A DNA stretch of 64,000 nucleotides from Amycolatopsis sp. QT-25 (lineage in GTDB: Bacteria > Actinomycetota > Actinomycetes > Mycobacteriales > Pseudonocardiaceae): the NCBI RefSeq assembly GCF_029369745.1, contig NZ_CP120210.1, positions 6,758,001 to 6,822,000 of the forward strand, given 5' to 3'. Within the stretch, counting starts at the first letter, position 1. The number at the start of each line of letters is the position of its first letter. The position numbers and the translations under genes were made by a program. The notes under the pieces are model-generated. The model was not told where the DNA came from. It saw only the letters and a program-made list of their open reading frames with translations, and made no database searches. Positions 51,030-59,919 of the stretch are shown piece by piece.

Positions 51030-52148
51030 TCAGTCCTGTGGCAGGAGCACCGTCCTGCCGATCCGGTCCTTGCAGACTTCAACCGAGTAGGCCATCAGCC
51101 CGCCTGCCTGCGCGTCCCGGAACAGGCGCTGGATCGGCGAAGTGCGCAGGAAGCCCGAACCGCCGCCCGCCTTCAGCGCCAGCTGGGCGACGTCGCGGGC
51201 GATCTCGTTCGCGAGCACCTTCGCCGTCATGGTCGCGGGCAGGAATTCCGGCGAGTTCCCATCCGCCAGCCACGCCATGTTCCGCGAGTACATACGCGCG
51301 GCTTCGAGGCGCGTGTGGACGTCCGCGACTTCGAAGTGCAGCCATTGCATTTCGGCGAGTGGATACCCGGTCGCCGGAATGACCCGGCTTCGCGAGTGGG
51401 AGACCAGAGCCTCCTCCGCCGCGTCGGCGATCCCCAAGGACAAGAAGGCGAGGCCCGCCGCGATGTGGTTCGGGCGTTGCTCGGCCGAGGGCGGGCACCT
51501 GCGGTCGCCCCGCAGGACCGTCCCTTCGAAGGAGACGAGCTGACTCCGGCTGGCACGGAGTCCCATCGTGTCCCAGATGGGCACGAAGGTCATCGTTTCG
51601 TCCGGCGATACACCGAAGAACGTGGGCACGCCGTCGACGAGCGCGTTCACCAGGAAATGGTCGGCGACTTCACAGCCGGAAACGAATCGCTTGGCACCGG
51701 TGAGCCGGTGTCCGCCCTCGGCGGGCTCGGCGTTCTGTTGCGGCATCAGGAACATGTTGCCGCCGCTCGGTTCCGACAGCGCGTTGGCGAACCGCTTGCC
51801 GTCGATGAGTTCCCTGGCGTAGAACCGGCCCACGTCGGGAGCGGACAGCTGCGCCAGCCCGACGGCGGCACCGATGTGCATCACCCAGACGCACGCCGTC
51901 GACGAACAGGCGGCGCTGAGGATCCGGACGATCTCGCCGTAGGTCCGATAGCTGAGGTCTTCGCCGCCGAACTCCGCGGGCAACGTCGCCCTGTCGAGTC
52001 CGGCCGCGTGCAACGCGCGCAGGTTGGCGATGGGCAACTCGGCCGTTTCATCGAACTCGGCGGCACTCGCCGCGAAGTCCCTCGCCAGTTCGGTGACGGT
52101 TTCGATCCAGTGGCGTTCGTGGGCGGGCGGGGCGAACGGATGCGTCAT
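51030..52148 (-). CDS. acyl-CoA dehydrogenase-like flavin oxidoreductase (monooxygenase-type)
   Basis: 372 residues from the ATG at 52148; two further ATGs lie within 12 bases upstream. Acyl-CoA dehydrogenase fold: RALHAAGLDRATLPAEFGGE, then NALSEPSGGN, GAKRFVSGCEVADHFLVNAL and the C-terminal QLALKAGGGSGFLRTSPIQ. The usual catalytic Glu context is missing, and the last helix resembles the branch with FMNH2-dependent monooxygenases and IcaB/SfnB-like proteins. It probably does not act on ordinary acyl-CoA. Monocistronic and convergent with the metal-type MerR operon. Confidence 0.85.
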   Translation of the reverse strand: MTHPFAPPAHERHWIETVTELARDFAASAAEFDETAELPIANLRALHAAGLDRATLPAEFGGEDLSYRTYGEIVRILSAACSSTACVWVMHIGAAVGLAQLSAPDVGRFYARELIDGKRFANALSEPSGGNMFLMPQQNAEPAEGGHRLTGAKRFVSGCEVADHFLVNALVDGVPTFFGVSPDETMTFVPIWDTMGLRASRSQLVSFEGTVLRGDRRCPPSAEQRPNHIAAGLAFLSLGIADAAEEALVSHSRSRVIPATGYPLAEMQWLHFEVADVHTRLEAARMYSRNMAWLADGNSPEFLPATMTAKVLANEIARDVAQLALKAGGGSGFLRTSPIQRLFRDAQAGGLMAYSVEVCKDRIGRTVLLPQD

Positions 52149-52571
52149 GAACCGCATCATGCCGGAATCGCGAAGCCCTCCTCAGCACTCCGAGAACGAC
52201 GAAGGAAAACTTCTGCGGTCCGGCCGTCACACTCCGGTTCAGGCGGCCATCGCGAATTCACCGGAAGCGGTCTTTGGTCGAACCCACGGCGCCGTCGACG
52301 GCTTCGAAATCATCGAAGGCCGTCGATTCCGACCAGCACGAGCAGCACGGCGATCCCGTACTGCTTGCCGAGCGGGCTTTCTCCCGGCCTCCGCCCACGA
52401 GCGCGCGACACCCCGGCGGGGCGGTCCGGGCGAGCCGGCCTGCAAAGCCACCACCACGACGGCCAGCAGCGTCGATCCGGCGGATGAAGCGCCGGAGCAC
52501 CACTTGGCACCGAATCCCGCGATCGCGAAACTTTGGTGGACTGGCTCTCCGGCGGAACAACACCCGCGGCG
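52149..52571. other. 423-base region without an intact gene
   Basis: Short open frames exist on both strands but none has a start with a ribosome site and a recognisable protein. On the minus strand, fragments such as TLLAVVVVALQAG and GIAVLLVLVGIDGL in different frames hint at a decayed membrane protein. I could not identify it. Confidence 0.35.
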
Positions 52572-53388
52572 CTACGCGAGCCTGGCGAGGACGACGGCCG
52601 CCTCCTTCGGGTGGATGAGGAAACGGACGTGGCTGCTCACGAGCGAGCGCACGTCGGTCGGGTTGTCCGGGGTGAGCGCGTCCGCCTCCTTGATGAAGCG
52701 GTCCTGCAGCGCGAGCGGCATCGACCGGTCCTCGGTGAGCCTGACATACGTGCGCGGGATTCGGCCCCACTTGGCCGCGTCGGCGAGTTCGGTACCGACG
52801 TCGAGGCTCTCGTCCGGCTCAAGAGTGTCGGGGTAGGCGAAGAACTCCTGCTTGGTGCCGTCTTCGAGCATCACGGTCTTCAGCGCGGCCAGCAGTGCGG
52901 GCTCGGCGGTGCGCCAGTTCGTCCGGAGCGCGCCGAGCGCCGCGGGATCGGCGACCACGACCCCGCCGACGTCGTTGAGCGCGCTGCTCGCGTACTCGGG
53001 TCCCTGCATGTACTCGCCCACTGTCGCGTCGACGCAGCACCACGCGGAGATGTAGACGATCCGGTCGATCAGTTCCGGGACCGCGCTGCCGACCCCGGTG
53101 AGCGCGAGCCCGCCACGGCTGTGCCCGACCAGGACGACCGGCCCGTGCTCGGCGACCGTGCGCACGACGTCCACCACCTGCTCGACGTCCTCGGCCAACG
53201 TGGCACCCGCCTGGTTCGACGGCGTCGTGGCCGGCGCTTCGAGGTCTTGCGGCGCCTGGTAGGCGGCCGTGGAAACCGGCGCCGAAGCCGTGTCCGGGAA
53301 GGTCGGCGGCCAGCGTGCGGTGGCCGAGCGGGGCGAGCTCGCGTTGCAGCGGGCCCCAGGTGGACGAGGCACTGTTGGAACCGTGCAC
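52572..53388 (-). pseudogene. alpha/beta hydrolase, frameshifted and lacking a good start
   Basis: The 5' part reads HGSNSASSTWGPLQRELAPL and LAADLPGHGFGAGF in one frame. The rest continues in another frame from AAYQAPQDLEAPATTPSNQA, through VVLVGHSRGGLALTGV (nucleophile Ser) to TDVRSLVSSHVRFLIHPKEA with the His region. The switch lies near 53268-53285 and is consistent with one lost base. Upstream of the VLVHG strand there is a stop and no ATG, only a GTG at 53388 at the HG motif. It belongs to the esterase/salicylate esterase-like group. Recent pseudogene or sequence error. Confidence 0.75.
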
Positions 53389-53449
53389 GAGAACGTTAGG
53401 TCGGAGTCACGGCTCGTAGCCTGACATCCCGGCTTCGCCCCGGTGATGA

Positions 53450-53965
53450 TCAGTCCGCGATGAGCACCTGGCTCGCCCCGTCGAACCGGTAACCGACCCC
53501 GCGCACCGTCGTGATCGGCGTCAGCACGGGTTCGAGTTTCCCGCGGATCTTGCGGACGTGGACGTCCACGGTGCGCCCGTTACCGCCGGACAGCCCCCAC
53601 ACCTTCGTCATCAGCGTGAGCCGGTCGAAGACGCGGTCCGGATTCCGGCTCAAGAACAGCAGCAGGTCGAACTCCAGTCTGGTGAGCTCCAGCACCTCGC
53701 CGCGCAACAGCACTCGTCGCGAACCGGGTTCGATGCGCAGTGGTGGCGTGGATTCGCCGAATCGTCGCCGTCTTCCGGCGAGTTCGATGACCTGGCCGGA
53801 GTCCACCTGGACGGTGCGTGCCGTCAGGGTCACCCCGACAGTGTCCTCAAAGGACCGAAGCAGGCGCGCGGCGATCGCGGCGGCGTGCTCGGAGTCGGTG
53901 TTCACCCGTAACGCCAGGGTCAGTTCGACGGCCTGATCCCCGCTCGCCGCGACCGACTGTGTCAT
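53450..53965 (-). CDS. winged-helix (OmpR/PhoB-type) DNA-binding protein without receiver domain
   Basis: 171 residues from the ATG at 53965. Residues 1-75 form an unknown domain (VELTLALRVNTDSEHAAAIA). Residues 80-165 are an OmpR-type winged helix: LELTRLEFDLLLFLSRNPDR, FDRLTLMTKVWG, GGNGRTVDVHVRKIRGKLEP and ITTVRGVGYRF. There is no phospho-acceptor domain. It starts two bases after the stop of the sulfite-oxidase-like gene, so it is the second gene of that operon. The signal it responds to is unknown. Confidence 0.85.
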   Translation of the reverse strand: MTQSVAASGDQAVELTLALRVNTDSEHAAAIAARLLRSFEDTVGVTLTARTVQVDSGQVIELAGRRRRFGESTPPLRIEPGSRRVLLRGEVLELTRLEFDLLLFLSRNPDRVFDRLTLMTKVWGLSGGNGRTVDVHVRKIRGKLEPVLTPITTVRGVGYRFDGASQVLIAD

Positions 53966-53966
53966 C

Positions 53967-55238
53967 TCACACCACCCGGACCGGATGCCGGACGACGGCG
54001 TCGAACAGGTAACCCTGGGTGTTGAGCGGGGTGACCTCCGGCTGGGTGGCGCCGGTGATGTCCGTCGCCCGCGCCCGGAGGATATGGGCACCGGAGACAG
54101 CGGGGCGCCAAGGGAATTCCCAGCGTTGCCAGCCCCGATCCGCCGCGGCGTCCACGAACTTCGCCTGCCGCCAACCGGCACCGGTGTCGACTTCCACGCG
54201 CCGGATCCGGCCGTTGCCCGACCATGACCGGCCCCGCAGCACCTGCCTGCCACCTGCCGCGAATTCGGCGTTCCAGGGCAGTTCGAACGCGCTCTTGACC
54301 ACCTGCCGGGCGACGACCGTGCCGTCGGCCGGATAGTCCGGCCCGAGCAGCCGGTAGTACTGCGTGTTCCACGGTGACACCAGTGGCGTTTCCGAAACTT
54401 CGATACGCCCCAGCCACTTGATGGACGAGATCCCGACCCAAGACGGCACGACGACCCGCACCGGATGACCGTGGTCCGGTGGGAGCGGGCGTCCGTTCAT
54501 CTCGTAGGCCAGCAAAACGTCTTGCAACGCCTTCGCGACCGGCAGCGGACGGCGCACCTTCCCCAGATTGACCCCGCCGGTGACGTAATCGGCGTCCAGC
54601 CCTTCCGGCAGGACGTCCACCGCGTGCCGCGTCAACCCGGCCTTGGCCAGCACGGTGGAAAGCCGGACACCGCGCCAGCGCGCGACCCCGATCGCGCCGA
54701 GCTTCCACGCGGTGCCGGACACCGTCTGTCCTTGCTGAGCGGTGAAGAAACTCCGTCCGTTGCCCGCGCATTCGATCGCGGAAGTGATCGTCTCCGAAGG
54801 CAACCGCAGCAGGTCCCGGTAGGTGAATTCGACGGGCCTGTCCGCGGTCGGCGCGCCGCGCAACCCGGTCCCGAAGAGTTTCAGCCGCCAGGTGCCGGCG
54901 TCGATCAAGGGAGTGGCGGTGTGGTTTCGTACGAAGAAACGCTCGACCGGCGTCAGACAGCCCTGCCCGCTCAACGCCTCCCAGCGTGTCTCCGCATTGG
55001 TGCCGTAGATCTCGAAGATCTCCGGCGGCAAGGGTTTCACGATCGGAGAGGCCGCCGTCGCCGTTCCGGCGGGAAGCGCGCCGAACGCGGTCAGCGCGAG
55101 TGACCCACCGGCCGCCAGCCGCAGCAGCGCACGGCGCGATATCCCGTCACCCCGTGCCTCCCCGGCACGCCACTGGGTGAGCCGAGCGCGGTCGTAGGTG
55201 GCTTCGTCGGTCGGGCCGGTTCCGGTCATGCGGGTCAT
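53967..55238 (-). CDS. Tat-exported sulfite-oxidase-family molybdopterin oxidoreductase
   Basis: 423 residues. A twin-arginine-like signal (GISRRALLRLAAGGSLALTA) near residues 32-51 implies export with cofactor bound. The molybdenum ligand is C157 in SAIECAGNGRSFF. GHPVRVVVPSWVGISSIKWL is the family core, and the C-terminal Ig-like dimerisation domain contains EVDTGAGWRQAKF. No haem domain is fused, so electrons go to a separate carrier. The substrate could be sulfite, methionine sulfoxide or another sulfur compound. The ATG at 55238 or 55229 may be used. In an operon with a winged-helix regulator. Confidence 0.92.
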   Translation of the reverse strand: MTRMTGTGPTDEATYDRARLTQWRAGEARGDGISRRALLRLAAGGSLALTAFGALPAGTATAASPIVKPLPPEIFEIYGTNAETRWEALSGQGCLTPVERFFVRNHTATPLIDAGTWRLKLFGTGLRGAPTADRPVEFTYRDLLRLPSETITSAIECAGNGRSFFTAQQGQTVSGTAWKLGAIGVARWRGVRLSTVLAKAGLTRHAVDVLPEGLDADYVTGGVNLGKVRRPLPVAKALQDVLLAYEMNGRPLPPDHGHPVRVVVPSWVGISSIKWLGRIEVSETPLVSPWNTQYYRLLGPDYPADGTVVARQVVKSAFELPWNAEFAAGGRQVLRGRSWSGNGRIRRVEVDTGAGWRQAKFVDAAADRGWQRWEFPWRPAVSGAHILRARATDITGATQPEVTPLNTQGYLFDAVVRHPVRVV

Positions 55239-55312
55239 TGTCGGCAGCCGTGGTCCGCGCGGACCAGGACGTCCACAGAGCGGAACATCCCGAGTCGGTG
55301 GGATCCCGTTCG

Positions 55313-55386
55313 TGCCCCGGACGGGGATCGAACCCGCACTGGGTCGATTTTAAGTCGACTGCCTCTGCCAGTTGGGCTACCGGGGC
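55313..55386 (-). tRNA. tRNA with UAA anticodon (Leu by codon) but short variable arm
   Basis: 74 bases, no encoded CCA. Acceptor GCCCCGG/CCGGGGC with discriminator A; D arm GCC-CAACTGGCAGA-GGC; anticodon stem GTCGA/TCGAC with loop CTTAAAA; variable loop CCAGT; T arm GCGGG-TTCGATC-CCCGT. The loop places TAA at positions 34-36, which reads UUA (Leu). Bacterial tRNA-Leu normally has a long variable arm, whereas this has five bases, so the amino acid identity is uncertain. The fold is otherwise complete. Confidence 0.8.
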
Positions 55387-55421
55387 ACGGGACAGCCTAA
55401 GGGATGACCCGGCCCCGAATG

Positions 55422-55472
55422 CCGTGAAGGCCTCCTTCCCTGCGCTCAAGGCAGGGAAGGAGGCCTTCACGG
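55422..55472. repeat. long palindrome after the NDH-2 gene
   Basis: Perfect 22-base arms CCGTGAAGGCCTCCTTCCCTGC (split here as CCGTGAAGGCC and TCCTTCCCTGC) at 55422-55443 and complement at 55451-55472, loop GCTCAAG. It lies 11 bases beyond the NDH-2 stop. Related to the palindrome family by the AAGGCCTCCTT core. Confidence 0.85.
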
Positions 55473-55482
55473 ACCTCCGGAC

Positions 55483-56811
55483 TCAGGACTTCGACAGCCG
55501 GTCGAATTCCTCGCGCGGGTTGTTGATCTGGCCGAGCGAGATGACCTCGCGCCGGAAGAGACCACCGAGCATCCAGTCGAACAGGATGCGGATCTTGCGG
55601 TTCCACGTAGGCATCGCCTTGAGGTGGTACGCGCGGTGGAAGAGCCAGGCCGGGAAGCCCTTGATCTTCAGGTTCAGCGCGTCGGCGACACCCTTGTGCA
55701 GGCCGAGGCTGGCCACCGCGCCCAGGTTCTTGTGGTAGTAGTCCTTCGGCTTGCCGCCGCGGATCACCTTGATGATGTTCTTCGCCAGCAGACGCGCCTG
55801 GCGAACGGCGTGCTGCGCGTTCGGCGGGCAGGTCGCGGTCGGGTCCTGCTCGGTGCGCGAGAGGTCCGGCACGGCGGCGTTGTCACCGGCGGTCCAGACG
55901 TCGGGGTGCCCGACGACCTGCATCGCGGCGGTGGCCTCGACGCGGCCGCGCTTGTCCAGCGGCAGGTCCGAGCCGGCGAGCACCGGGTTCGCCTTCACAC
56001 CGGCGGTCCAGATGATCGTGTCGGTGTCGAACTCGGTGCCGTCCGAGAGCACGACGTGACCGTTCTCGAACGACTTCGCCGCTGTCGACAAATAGACTTC
56101 GATACCGCGCTTTTCGAGCTGCTCGACGGTGTACACACCGAGCGTCTCGCGCACCTCGGGGAGGATCCGCCCGGCCGCCTCGACGAGCACCCAGCGGATG
56201 TCCTCGACCTTGAGGTTCGGGTAGTAGTGCTCCACCGCGAAGCGGGTCATGTCCTCGAGTTCGGCGAGGGCCTCGATACCGGCGAACCCGCCGCCGACGA
56301 CGGTGAAGGTCAGCAGGCGTTTACGCTGCTCGGGATCGAGCGTGCTGGCGGCCTCGTCCAGCTTCGTCATGACGTGGTTGCGCAGGTAGATCGCCTCACC
56401 GATGGTCTTGAAGGCGATACCTTCCTCGACCAGGCCCGGGATCGGCAGGATACGCGCGACGGCGCCGAGCGCGACCACGAGGACGTCGTAGTTCAGCTGC
56501 TCGACGTGCCCGTCTGCGGCCTCGACCGTCACGGCTTTGCGCTCGTGTTCGATCTTCGTCACGCGCGCGGTGAGCACGTGGCAGCGCTTGAGCACGCGCC
56601 TCAGCGGCACGACCACGTGCCGCGGTTCGATCGCACCGGCCGCCGCCTCGGGCAGGAAGGGGGCATAGGTCATGTGCGGCTGCGGGTCAACGACCGTCAC
56701 GGACGCTTCGTTGGCCCGGAGCATCTTCTGGAGCCCGTACGCCGTGTAGAGCCCGACGTATCCACCACCAAGGACGAGGATCCGTGTCGGTTCCGACTTA
56801 ACACCAGCCAT
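55483..56811 (-). CDS. ndh: type II NADH:quinone oxidoreductase
   Basis: 442 residues from the ATG at 56811. Non-proton-pumping NADH dehydrogenase of the respiratory chain. FAD-binding RILVLGGGYVGLYTAYGLQ, NAD-binding TFTVVGGGFAGIEALAELED and IIWTAGVKANP, with a quinone-site AQHAVRQA region and an amphipathic C-terminal part (FRREVISLGQINNPREEF). Length and motifs match mycobacterial Ndh. Monocistronic, ending in a strong palindrome. Confidence 0.93.
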   Translation of the reverse strand: MAGVKSEPTRILVLGGGYVGLYTAYGLQKMLRANEASVTVVDPQPHMTYAPFLPEAAAGAIEPRHVVVPLRRVLKRCHVLTARVTKIEHERKAVTVEAADGHVEQLNYDVLVVALGAVARILPIPGLVEEGIAFKTIGEAIYLRNHVMTKLDEAASTLDPEQRKRLLTFTVVGGGFAGIEALAELEDMTRFAVEHYYPNLKVEDIRWVLVEAAGRILPEVRETLGVYTVEQLEKRGIEVYLSTAAKSFENGHVVLSDGTEFDTDTIIWTAGVKANPVLAGSDLPLDKRGRVEATAAMQVVGHPDVWTAGDNAAVPDLSRTEQDPTATCPPNAQHAVRQARLLAKNIIKVIRGGKPKDYYHKNLGAVASLGLHKGVADALNLKIKGFPAWLFHRAYHLKAMPTWNRKIRILFDWMLGGLFRREVISLGQINNPREEFDRLSKS

Positions 56812-56895
56812 ATTTCTATAGTCGCACCCATCTGCTGAGATCGCTCGGAGACCCCATCCGGCTGTGACCAGCGTCGCCACGGTTTCCGCACCGAT

Positions 56896-57588
56896 TCAGT
56901 TCAGGCCGGCCACCGAGGTCGCGGAGGCCAGGACGTCGCACACCATGTCGAGGGTCAGGCGGCCGGTCTGGACATTGCGCTGCGACACGTGATAACAGCC
57001 GAATAAACGCAGGTCGCCGAGGTCCGCTTCGGCTCCGTGGCCGAACTTCGGGCGTGGCGCGGGCACCGGCCAGCCCGCCTCCGCGAGCACCGGCAGCAGC
57101 GCCTGCCAGCCGAAGGCGCCGAGCACCACGACGGCTTTCAGCGTCGGCCGCAGTAACGCCAGCTCGGCCGCGAGCCAGGATCGGCAGGTTTCCCTTTCCT
57201 CAGGTGTGGGCTTGTTGGCCGGTGGCGCGCATCTCACCGGGGAGACGATCCGGGTCCCCCGCAGCTCGAGACCGTCACCGATATGGGTCGACGTCGGCTG
57301 CGAAGCGACCCCGACCCGGTGAAGCGCCTTGAAGAGGACGTCCCCGGAAGGGTCACCGGTGAACATGCGGCCGGTCCGGTTCGCGCCGTGTGCCGAAGGC
57401 GCGAGGCCGACGATCGCCAGCGACGCGTCCGGCGGGCCGAAGCCCGGTACCGGCCTGGCCCAGTAGGTCTCGCCGGCGAAGGCCGCGCGTTTGACCACGG
57501 CGATCTCCTCGCGCCACGCGACCAGCCGCGGGCAGGCGCGGCAGTCGATGACCTCGGCGTCGAGGTCGGCGAGGGAATGGAACCTCAT
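56896..57588 (-). CDS. udgB: family 5 uracil-DNA glycosylase (UdgB)
   Basis: 230 residues. Removes uracil and other deaminated bases from DNA. The motif GLAPSAHGANRTGRMFTGD and the C-terminal FGCYHVSQRNVQTGRLT are characteristic of family 5. Cys residues for the iron-sulfur cluster appear at CRACPRL, VRCAPPANKP and ETCRSW. The usual Gly of GLAPGAHG is Ser here. Coupled to nfi by a four-base ATGA overlap, so two deamination-repair enzymes are co-translated. Confidence 0.93.
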   Translation of the reverse strand: MRFHSLADLDAEVIDCRACPRLVAWREEIAVVKRAAFAGETYWARPVPGFGPPDASLAIVGLAPSAHGANRTGRMFTGDPSGDVLFKALHRVGVASQPTSTHIGDGLELRGTRIVSPVRCAPPANKPTPEERETCRSWLAAELALLRPTLKAVVVLGAFGWQALLPVLAEAGWPVPAPRPKFGHGAEADLGDLRLFGCYHVSQRNVQTGRLTLDMVCDVLASATSVAGLN

Positions 57589-58265
57589 AACGCTCCCTTC
57601 AACGCGTCACGGGCGAGACGGTCGGCGTGCCGGGTCGTCTCCGGCTGACGGAACGAAGGACACAGCCGCAGCACCTGGCGGCACGCGTTGTCCAGCGAGA
57701 TCTTGTGGCCGACGGAGACATAAACGGGTTTCACCCCGTTCTGGGTGCGCAGGACCGCGCCGACGACTTCACCGTCGTCCAGCAAGGGTGCCCGCGAGCC
57801 GCGTTCCGCGCCGGGCTCGTCGTGTTCGCCGACGAACCGGGTCTTGCCGACGCCGATGGACGGCAAGCCGGTCACCACACCGACATGGCACGCGAGCCCG
57901 AACCGGCGCGGGTGTGCCAAGCCGTGCCCGTCGCAGACCAGGAGGTCCGGGGCGTGGTCGAGCGCGCGGAGGGCGTCGAGTAGCGGGGGCAGCTCGCGGA
58001 AGGCGAAAAGGCCCGGTTCGTACGGGAACGAGACCCGGGAAACGACGGTGCGCTTTTCCACGACGCGGAACCCGGACGTTTCGAGGGTGACCGCGGCGGC
58101 GGCGATCAGGTCGCTGCCCTCGTCGTAGGCGACGTCGAGTCCGGTGACCGTGGCGATCTCTTGTGGACAGCGGTCCTCGGGATCGACCAGGCCACGCAGG
58201 GTTTCCTGGATCTCGATCGCCTGCCCGGCGGTGCTCGGGCGATCATGCGCCGTGTCGATGTCCAC
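57585..58265 (-). CDS. nfi: endonuclease V (deoxyinosine 3' endonuclease)
   Basis: 226 residues from the GTG at 58265. Nicks DNA next to hypoxanthine and other deaminated bases. Family motifs: TGLDVAYDEGSDL with catalytic Asp, YEPGLFAFRELPPLL, LLVCDGHGLAHPRRFGLA, GKTRFVGEH and VYVSVGHKISLDNA. The context CTGTAGGAGTGGA at the start is the same as at cbs and may be a leaderless promoter end. First gene of the nfi-udgB operon, divergent from the S10 peptidase gene. Confidence 0.92.
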   Translation of the reverse strand: MDIDTAHDRPSTAGQAIEIQETLRGLVDPEDRCPQEIATVTGLDVAYDEGSDLIAAAAVTLETSGFRVVEKRTVVSRVSFPYEPGLFAFRELPPLLDALRALDHAPDLLVCDGHGLAHPRRFGLACHVGVVTGLPSIGVGKTRFVGEHDEPGAERGSRAPLLDDGEVVGAVLRTQNGVKPVYVSVGHKISLDNACRQVLRLCPSFRQPETTRHADRLARDALKGAL

Positions 58266-58293
58266 TCCTACAGACTGCCAGTAAGTTGGGGGC

Positions 58294-59793
58294 ATGCCGG
58301 ACACCAATGCCGATTCGAACACGGCCACCGACGATAAGGACGCCCCGTCGGTGGAAACCAAGGTCGAGCCGACCGACGACCTGGTCACCACGAAGCACAC
58401 GCTGACGCTCAAGCGCAAGAAGCTCGCCTACACGGCCCAGACCGGGCGGATCGTGCTGCGGAAGGAGGTCATCACCGACGGCAAGTCCGAGGGCCACCAG
58501 GCCAAGGCCGAGGTGTTCGTGACCTCCTACACACTCGACGACGCGGAGCCCGGCTCGCGCCCTGTCACGTTCGCGTTCAACGGCGGGCCCGGCTCGGCGA
58601 GCGTCTGGCTGCACATGGGCCTGCTCGGCCCGCGCCGCGTGCTTTCGGGTGACGTCGAAGACCCGGTCGCGCCGCCCTACGGGCTGACCGACAACCAGGA
58701 AACCCTGCTGGCGCACAGCGACCTGGTGTTCATCGACCCGGTGTCGACCGGTTATTCACGCGCCGTGGACGGCGAGGTGGCCAAGGAGTACCACGGGTAC
58801 ACGGCCGACATCGAGTCCATCGGCGAGGTCATCCGGCTGTGGGTCTCACGCAAACAGCGCTGGCTGTCGCCGAAGTTCCTGGCGGGCGAGTCGTACGGCA
58901 CGTTGCGCGCGGCGGGGCTGGCGGCTCATCTGCAGGAACGTCATGGGATGTACCTGAACGGGCTCCTGCTGATCTCGTCGGTGCTGGATCTGGGCACCCT
59001 GCGGTTCACCGAGGGCAACGACCTGCCGTACTCGCTCTACGTGCCGACGTACGCGGCGATCGCGCATTACCACGGACTTCACGGTGACCGGCCGCTCGAC
59101 GACGTCCTCGCCGACGCCGAGGACTTCGCGGCCAAAGAACTCCCGTGGGCCCTCGCGCGCGGCGCCCGCCTGTCCACACAGGACCGCGCGGAAGCCGTGG
59201 CGACACTCGCCTCCCTGACCGGGCTGAGCGAGTCCTATGTGGATCGGGTCAACCTGCGGATCGAGCACGTCCGCTACTTCACCGAGCTGCTGCGGGACAA
59301 GGGCCTCGTCGTCGGCAGGATGGACGGCCGGTTCACCACCTGGGAACCCGACGGCGGCCGCGAGCACATGAGCGACGACCCGTCGATCTCGCGGATCATC
59401 GGCGCTTACACGGGCGGGCTCAACCATTACGTCCGCGCCGAACTCGGCTACGAGAACGACCTGCCGTACGAGGTCCTGTCGACGGACGTCTTCAAGGCCT
59501 GGTCGTACTCCGACTTCGAGGGTCGCTCGGTGTCCTCTGTGGACTCCCTGGCTTCGGCCATGCGGGCGAACCCGCACCTGCGGGTGCATGTCGCCTTCGG
59601 TCACTACGATGGCGCTACGCCGTACTTCGCTTCGGAGCACGTGCTGGCACGCTTGCAGATTCCCGAGGAGCTGCGGGAGAACATCGACACCGCGTATTAC
59701 CCGGCCGGGCACATGATGTACGTGCACGAGGAGTCGCGGGTGCGACAGGCGAAGGACCTGGCGAAGTTCGTCAAGACCGCCTCGGGGAAGTAA
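58294..59793 (+). CDS. S10-family serine carboxypeptidase-like peptidase
   Basis: 499 residues, no signal peptide. Catalytic triad: S200 in AGESYGTLRA, D439 in FGHYDGATPYF and H473 in YYPAGHMMYVHEES. FNGGPGSASVWLHMGLLGPR forms the oxyanion region. Bacterial S10 proteins of this length are often cytoplasmic, and their substrates are poorly known. GTTGGGGG precedes the ATG. The message ends in a perfect palindrome 28 bases after the stop. Confidence 0.92.
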   Translation: MPDTNADSNTATDDKDAPSVETKVEPTDDLVTTKHTLTLKRKKLAYTAQTGRIVLRKEVITDGKSEGHQAKAEVFVTSYTLDDAEPGSRPVTFAFNGGPGSASVWLHMGLLGPRRVLSGDVEDPVAPPYGLTDNQETLLAHSDLVFIDPVSTGYSRAVDGEVAKEYHGYTADIESIGEVIRLWVSRKQRWLSPKFLAGESYGTLRAAGLAAHLQERHGMYLNGLLLISSVLDLGTLRFTEGNDLPYSLYVPTYAAIAHYHGLHGDRPLDDVLADAEDFAAKELPWALARGARLSTQDRAEAVATLASLTGLSESYVDRVNLRIEHVRYFTELLRDKGLVVGRMDGRFTTWEPDGGREHMSDDPSISRIIGAYTGGLNHYVRAELGYENDLPYEVLSTDVFKAWSYSDFEGRSVSSVDSLASAMRANPHLRVHVAFGHYDGATPYFASEHVLARLQIPEELRENIDTAYYPAGHMMYVHEESRVRQAKDLAKFVKTASGK

Positions 59794-59820
59794 CCCTCCT
59801 TCGCGAACCCCGCCTTCTGG

Positions 59821-59875
59821 TGCCATGAAAGGTCCTTTCCTTGCGAATTTTGCAAGGAAAGGACCTTTCATGGCA
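59821..59875. repeat. long palindrome after the S10 peptidase gene
   Basis: Perfect 24-base arms: 59821-59844 (TGCC then ATGAAAGGTCCTTTCCTTGC) and complement 59852-59875, loop GAATTTT. The 20-base core is identical to that of the 60909 copy and close to the 10352 copy. Confidence 0.9.
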
Positions 59876-59919
59876 CTCCAGGATCAGATCTTGTCGGACC
59901 TGCCGTTCACCATGTCGGC

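Noticed and set aside
52149..52571. Gene in the gap between the dehydrogenase-like gene and the hydrolase pseudogene
   Set aside because: Open frames on both strands lack start signals and consistent hydrophobic or motif pattern in one frame.
55313..55386. tRNA as an integration (att) site
   Set aside because: No integrase gene, no direct repeat of the tRNA end and no phage-like genes within view.
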